Of a DNA stretch of 16,349 bases, positions 13,541 through 16,349 are shown piece after piece (the first letter of the stretch is position 1; every line of letters starts with the position of its first letter). Position numbers and translations under genes: made by a program. Under the pieces are notes generated by a model. It was not told the origin of the DNA. It was given only the letters and a program-made list of their open reading frames with translations, and did not search any database. Source of the DNA: CANHEE01 sp043777755 (GTDB taxonomy: Bacteria; Bacteroidota; Bacteroidia; Chitinophagales; Saprospiraceae); NCBI GenBank assembly GCA_043777755.1, contig JAYWHK010000334.1, forward strand, positions 1 through 16,349, in the 5' to 3' direction.

Positions 13541-13574
13541 TTTTGGCTTTTTTCAGAAATAAGTCGTAATTTTG
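13541..13574 (+). promoter_or_regulatory. Candidate Bacteroidota-type promoter of the bacilliredoxin gene
   Basis: TTTTGG (13541-13546) and TAATTTTG (13567-13574) resemble the -33 and -7 boxes of the primary sigma factor of Bacteroidota. The 21-nt gap after TTG is slightly long. The leader would be about 80 nt and contains a small hairpin, ACTTGC-GGTAA-GCAAGT, at 13633-13649, about 12 nt before the ATG. Confidence 0.5.
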
Positions 13575-13660
13575 TAGCGATTTAGAAAATATTACAGCTT
13601 CTCTTTCGACTTTAATAAAAAATTAAAACCACACTTGCGGTAAGCAAGTATTGTTATAAA

Positions 13661-14077
13661 ATGATGTATCCTATTAACTTGGTTGCTCCGATGTCAAAAG
13701 ATTTGACGAGTTTTGGTTTTGAAAGCCTTAGCTCTGCGGAAAACGTGAAAGAAGTATTGGACAACGAAAAAGGCTCGTTCCTTTTGGTCGTCAATTCAGT
13801 ATGCGGTTGTGCTGCGGCAATGGCTCGTCCTGGCGCAAAATTATCTTTGATGAACGATAAAAAACCAGAAAAATTATATACTGTTTTTGCTGGTGTTGAT
13901 GCAGAAGCGACGGCTACGGCACGTCAATATTTGTTGCCATATCCACCGTCATCTCCTGCGATTGCCCTTTTCAACAATGGCGAATTAGTCCACATGATTG
14001 AACGCCATCAAATCGAAGGTCGTACTGCCGAAATGATTGCAGCAAACTTAAAATCTGCTTACGAACAGTATTGTTAA
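13661..14077 (+). CDS. BrxA/BrxB-family bacilliredoxin
   Basis: A 138-residue cytoplasmic protein of the YphP/YqiW (DUF1094) thioredoxin-fold family. Motifs are MYPINLVAPM at the start, VVNSVCGCAAAMARPG with the CGC pair (C48, C50), YTVFAGVDAEATATAR and YPPSSPAIALF. In Firmicutes these proteins remove bacillithiol from oxidised cysteines; whether this organism makes bacillithiol is not shown by the window. Length matches the family. The last residue is an additional cysteine (C138). Two adjacent ATGs exist at 13661 and 13664, and either could be used. The gene has its own candidate promoter and is followed by a strong terminator, so it is probably monocistronic. Confidence 0.93.
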   Translation: MMYPINLVAPMSKDLTSFGFESLSSAENVKEVLDNEKGSFLLVVNSVCGCAAAMARPGAKLSLMNDKKPEKLYTVFAGVDAEATATARQYLLPYPPSSPAIALFNNGELVHMIERHQIEGRTAEMIAANLKSAYEQYC

Positions 14078-14083
14078 GCGCAA

Positions 14084-14151
14084 AGCCAAGCTCTTGTTTG
14101 GCTCAGTATGAAATTAAAAAACCGCAGTTTGTCCAAAATTGCGGTTTTTTT
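14084..14151 (+). terminator. Terminator after the bacilliredoxin gene
   Basis: A small hairpin AGCCAA/TTGGCT (14084-14103) is followed by a strong one at 14116-14151: AAAAAACCGCA pairs with TGCGGTTTTTT and ends in seven T. The A tract on the other side would let it work in both directions. Between here and 14345 the sequence is very AT-rich, with no gene or clear promoter consensus that I can support. Confidence 0.88.
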
Positions 14152-14345
14152 AATTTTATATTTTTAAAAAAATATAATTTATAAATAATTGATAATCAAT
14201 ATTTTACATATTATTTATTTTTTATTGTATAAAACACAAGTTATTGATGGGATTTTAAATGTCATTTTCGGCATTGTTTTAGATTGTATAACAGCGACTA
14301 AAAGTGTTAGCTGGTATTTTTCAACTAATAAAATCCTAATAGAAC

Positions 14346-15047
14346 ATGAAAGTTTGCACTCACATTGGCATAGCATTTTTGCTTTGTTTACTTGGCTTTT
14401 CAGCCAATGCTTATGCACCTTATAGCGGTGCGGAAGATGAAGAAGACGAAATCGTCAGACGACAATACATTATGACTTATGGCGCACTTGCCATCGAAGA
14501 AATGAAACGCTCAGGCGTTCCCGCAAGTATCACACTCGCACAAGGTATTCTTGAATCCGAATGGGGAAGAGCCTCACTCGCCAAAAAAAATAACAACCAT
14601 TTTGGTATCAAATGCAGTAGCGGTTGGCGTGGCGGCTGTGCTATGATGACCACTTTGGAAGATTATGGTGTCATTACAGCTGGTTTTAGAAAATATCCTC
14701 GTGTCGAAGAATCTTACCTAGACCACACCGAGCTTTTGATGAACGATGGGCGTTATGGAAAACTTTTTGACCATCACCACCTTGATTACCGCAATTGGGC
14801 GAGAGGTTTGAAAAAAAGTGGTTATGCAACTGATGATACTTACGACAAAAAACTCATCAAAATCATTGAATACAATCGTTTGTTTGAATTAGACGATCAT
14901 TATTCCAAAGCGATGCCTTCGAGTATGGAAGATATTATTCCGCTTTTGCGCATTACGCAAAAAGGGCCAATTGCTCAAAATTCTATTGGAGAGGAAGTTC
15001 AAATGGCTTTGACAACTCCTTCTCGGAAGAAAAAAGCTAAGAAGTAA
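14346..15047 (+). CDS. Secreted GH73-type glucosaminidase (peptidoglycan hydrolase)
   Basis: A 233-residue exported enzyme. The signal peptide is MKVCTHIGIAFLLCLLGFSANA, probably cut after ANA or AYA, and is followed by an acidic stretch EDEEDE. The catalytic domain spans about residues 40-185: ITLAQGILESEWGRASLA with the likely catalytic E70, NNHFGIK (83-89), a C90/C98 pair, FRKYPRVEESYLDH and GYATDDTY (159-166). This pattern is that of glucosaminidase/FlgJ-like domains that cleave the glycan chain of peptidoglycan. No LysM or other wall-binding repeat follows; the end is a basic tail SRKKKAKK. The likely role is wall turnover or remodelling in the periplasm. It is followed by a terminator shared with the convergent operon. 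Confidence 0.93.
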   Translation: MKVCTHIGIAFLLCLLGFSANAYAPYSGAEDEEDEIVRRQYIMTYGALAIEEMKRSGVPASITLAQGILESEWGRASLAKKNNNHFGIKCSSGWRGGCAMMTTLEDYGVITAGFRKYPRVEESYLDHTELLMNDGRYGKLFDHHHLDYRNWARGLKKSGYATDDTYDKKLIKIIEYNRLFELDDHYSKAMPSSMEDIIPLLRITQKGPIAQNSIGEEVQMALTTPSRKKKAKK

Positions 15048-15054
15048 TTTTCAG

Positions 15055-15096
15055 AAAAAAAAGGATACAATGTACAAGACATTGTATCCTTTTTTT
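15055..15096. terminator. Bidirectional terminator between convergent genes
   Basis: GGATACAATGT (15063-15073) and ACATTGTATCC (15079-15089) form an 11-bp stem with loop ACAAG, flanked by eight A on the left and seven T on the right. It ends transcription from both sides. Its right end overlaps the TAA stop codon (15095-15097) of the minus-strand gene. Confidence 0.93.
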
Positions 15097-15703
15097 AGTT
15101 GGCAATATTTTTCAATAAGATTTTTACTTGCTCGTAAAAATCATTAAAACTTTCAGAATGATGTGTAAGCCATTCAAAATCAATGCTTTGTGAGAGATTT
15201 TCAACAATAGGGTTCGACACTTTATTGGTTGCTTTCTTACTACCATAAATGGCAGTTTTCATTTCTGCTCTTGTTGTATTTGTTTCTATTTTTGGCGTTT
15301 CTGTAAGTAAAGCATTTTCATTTTTGGTTTTCAAATACCAAAGCCAATATTCTATACTTTGTACAGCAACTGAAATCACAACTTGATTTTGAGTTAATCC
15401 ATGATGAGTGATTGCTCTGAACATTTTTTGAGTTGTTTTTTCATAATCCCTGTCCTCGCAATCCAAACAAACGAAGCAAATGTCCAAGCCAAACCTACGA
15501 ATCCCAGTAATGCAACGTGCTGTAAAAGTTTCTATAATAAAATCACTGCTCTTGGCAACTGCCATCGCTGTAAATTCTTCTTCTCGTTCAAACGTTGCTT
15601 TTTCTTTGTAGCCCAAGTGCAAAACCAATTGTTGAATAGCATTGGTCACAAATATTTTATTGGCTTCATCTTCTGCATAAATGCCATAACTTATTTTTCT
15701 CAT
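15095..15703 (-). CDS. Toprim/DUF4276-like protein, partner of the ATPase
   Basis: A 202-residue protein. YAEDEANKIFV near the N-terminus (E11) can be aligned with the EGxTExxFV start of Toprim/DUF4276-type proteins. CFVCLDCEDRD (D81, D84, D86) would be the metal-binding acidic strand, and VAVQSIEYWLW (112-122) resembles the VQxxEAWLL segment of that family. Such folds act as nucleases, but the match is by eye and the acidic residues are not canonical. The start at 15703 is chosen because AGGAGG lies 9 nt before it and the ATG overlaps the upstream TGA as ATGA; an in-frame start at 15736 is possible. The overlap implies translational coupling to the ATPase. Pairs of an ABC-type ATPase with a Toprim protein occur in anti-phage systems such as PARIS; membership here is inferred. 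Confidence 0.7.
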   Translation of the reverse strand: MRKISYGIYAEDEANKIFVTNAIQQLVLHLGYKEKATFEREEEFTAMAVAKSSDFIIETFTARCITGIRRFGLDICFVCLDCEDRDYEKTTQKMFRAITHHGLTQNQVVISVAVQSIEYWLWYLKTKNENALLTETPKIETNTTRAEMKTAIYGSKKATNKVSNPIVENLSQSIDFEWLTHHSESFNDFYEQVKILLKNIAN

Positions 15704-16349
15704 CGTGGCACACCTCCTATCAAACCGCTCGCCCAATGATCACCCAAAGAACCACTCAAATCAAGTGTTGGCATACCATCTTTTTTAGCTTTTTCGGCAT
15801 CTTCATTGATGAAATCTTGCAAATTTTTTACTTTTGTTTCGTCACCTTCTTTGTCAAAAACAAAAATGCTTTCGGGTATATCTTTGAATTGGTCAATCAC
15901 ATAAGTGCTATGGGTTGTCATAATCACTTGTAGGTCTTTTTCTTCTGCCAAATCAAAAATATAATCCATTATTTCTTTGACTCTTCTTGGATGAATACCG
16001 TTTTCGGGTTCTTCCAAAAGTAAAATTTTCGGTGGATTTGGCTGATTAACAATACAAAGCAACGCTAAAAAATAAAGTGTTCCGTCAGAAAGTTCGTCCG
16101 CCCAATAAGTATCACCGTTTTTAGTGGTTAATCCTATTTTTTTATGTGTATAGCTTGTCACTTTATCAGTATTAACTTTTCTAAAACTAATATTTTCAAA
16201 CTCAGGAATACAACGTTGTAAGTCAGCTTCGATTTTACGAATAATATCCTTGCGCTCGTCTTGCATATTATCCAAAAAACTCACCAAATCAGAAGCATCA
16301 TCATTTACTTGATAAATATTAGGTTTCGCTTCTGTTGGTTGTTTTATTT
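15700..16349 (-). CDS. AAA/ABC-type ATPase of the OLD/SMC-like class (5' end beyond the window)
   Basis: The C-terminal 215 residues of an ATPase. The frame stays open to the right edge, so the start and the Walker A motif are missing from view. Visible motifs are the signature DELSDGTLYFLALLCIV (about residues 84-100 of the fragment), Walker B KILLLEEPENGIHP (107-120) with the catalytic EE, and the H-loop VIMTTHSTYVID. The end, GDHWASGLIGGVP, is typical of AAA_21-type ATPases. A TTG at 16287 is not a believable start, because coding-like sequence continues upstream. It overlaps the next gene by 4 nt (ATGA). The likely role is an ATP-driven sensor or regulator of the downstream Toprim-like partner. 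Confidence 0.88.
   Translation of the reverse strand, partial: IKQPTEAKPNIYQVNDDASDLVSFLDNMQDERKDIIRKIEADLQRCIPEFENISFRKVNTDKVTSYTHKKIGLTTKNGDTYWADELSDGTLYFLALLCIVNQPNPPKILLLEEPENGIHPRRVKEIMDYIFDLAEEKDLQVIMTTHSTYVIDQFKDIPESIFVFDKEGDETKVKNLQDFINEDAEKAKKDGMPTLDLSGSLGDHWASGLIGGVPR

Noticed and set aside
14189..14425. Reading frame before and overlapping the glucosaminidase gene
   Set aside because: It runs over the signal peptide region of a well-supported gene in another frame, and its composition is explained by AT-rich intergenic DNA.

Overview
The window comes from a low-GC member of the Bacteroidota. The main reasons are a giant surface protein with a choice-of-anchor L domain, SprB-type repeats and a gliding-motility/type IX secretion C-terminal domain, plus TAnnTTTG-type promoter boxes and start codons mostly without Shine-Dalgarno sequences. 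The class or genus cannot be fixed from the sequence. I see no rRNA, tRNA, CRISPR array or transposase gene.

Layout. (1) 1-469: copy A of a hairpin-rich intergenic repeat, then an AT-rich leader. (2) 470-10891 (+): a 3473-residue repetitive adhesin, probably exported by type IX secretion. (3) 10894-11180: copy B of the same repeat. (4) 11193-12240 (-): an orphan toxin/immunity-like pair, made of a start-less HExxH metallopeptidase toxin domain followed by a small secreted protein. (5) 12241-12669: copy C, rearranged. (6) 12669-13343 (-): a methyltransferase-fold lipoprotein. (7) 13344-13660: a regulatory gap with repeated TTGACTTA boxes and divergent promoters. (8) 13661-14077 (+): a BrxA/BrxB-family bacilliredoxin. 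(9) 14346-15047 (+): a secreted GH73-type glucosaminidase. (10) 15095 to the right edge (-): an overlapping operon of a Toprim/DUF4276-like protein and an AAA/ABC-type ATPase. The ATPase is cut by the window edge, and the pair looks like a defence-type ATPase-effector module.

The most unusual material is the repeat family. Each copy carries a pair of 22-nt near-palindromes around a 24-25-nt spacer, and a module of three conserved hairpins (H1, H2, H3) followed by CCAGC-marked tails, tandem 47-mers in copies B and C. H3 changes sequence between copies by three paired substitutions that keep an 8-bp stem, so structure appears to be what is maintained. Between copies A and B the palindrome spacer is inverted while everything to its right is collinear. 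The palindromes sit at or inside stop codons of neighbouring genes. A, B and C bracket the adhesin gene and the toxin/immunity cassette as direct repeats, which suggests a route for gain and loss of these accessory loci.
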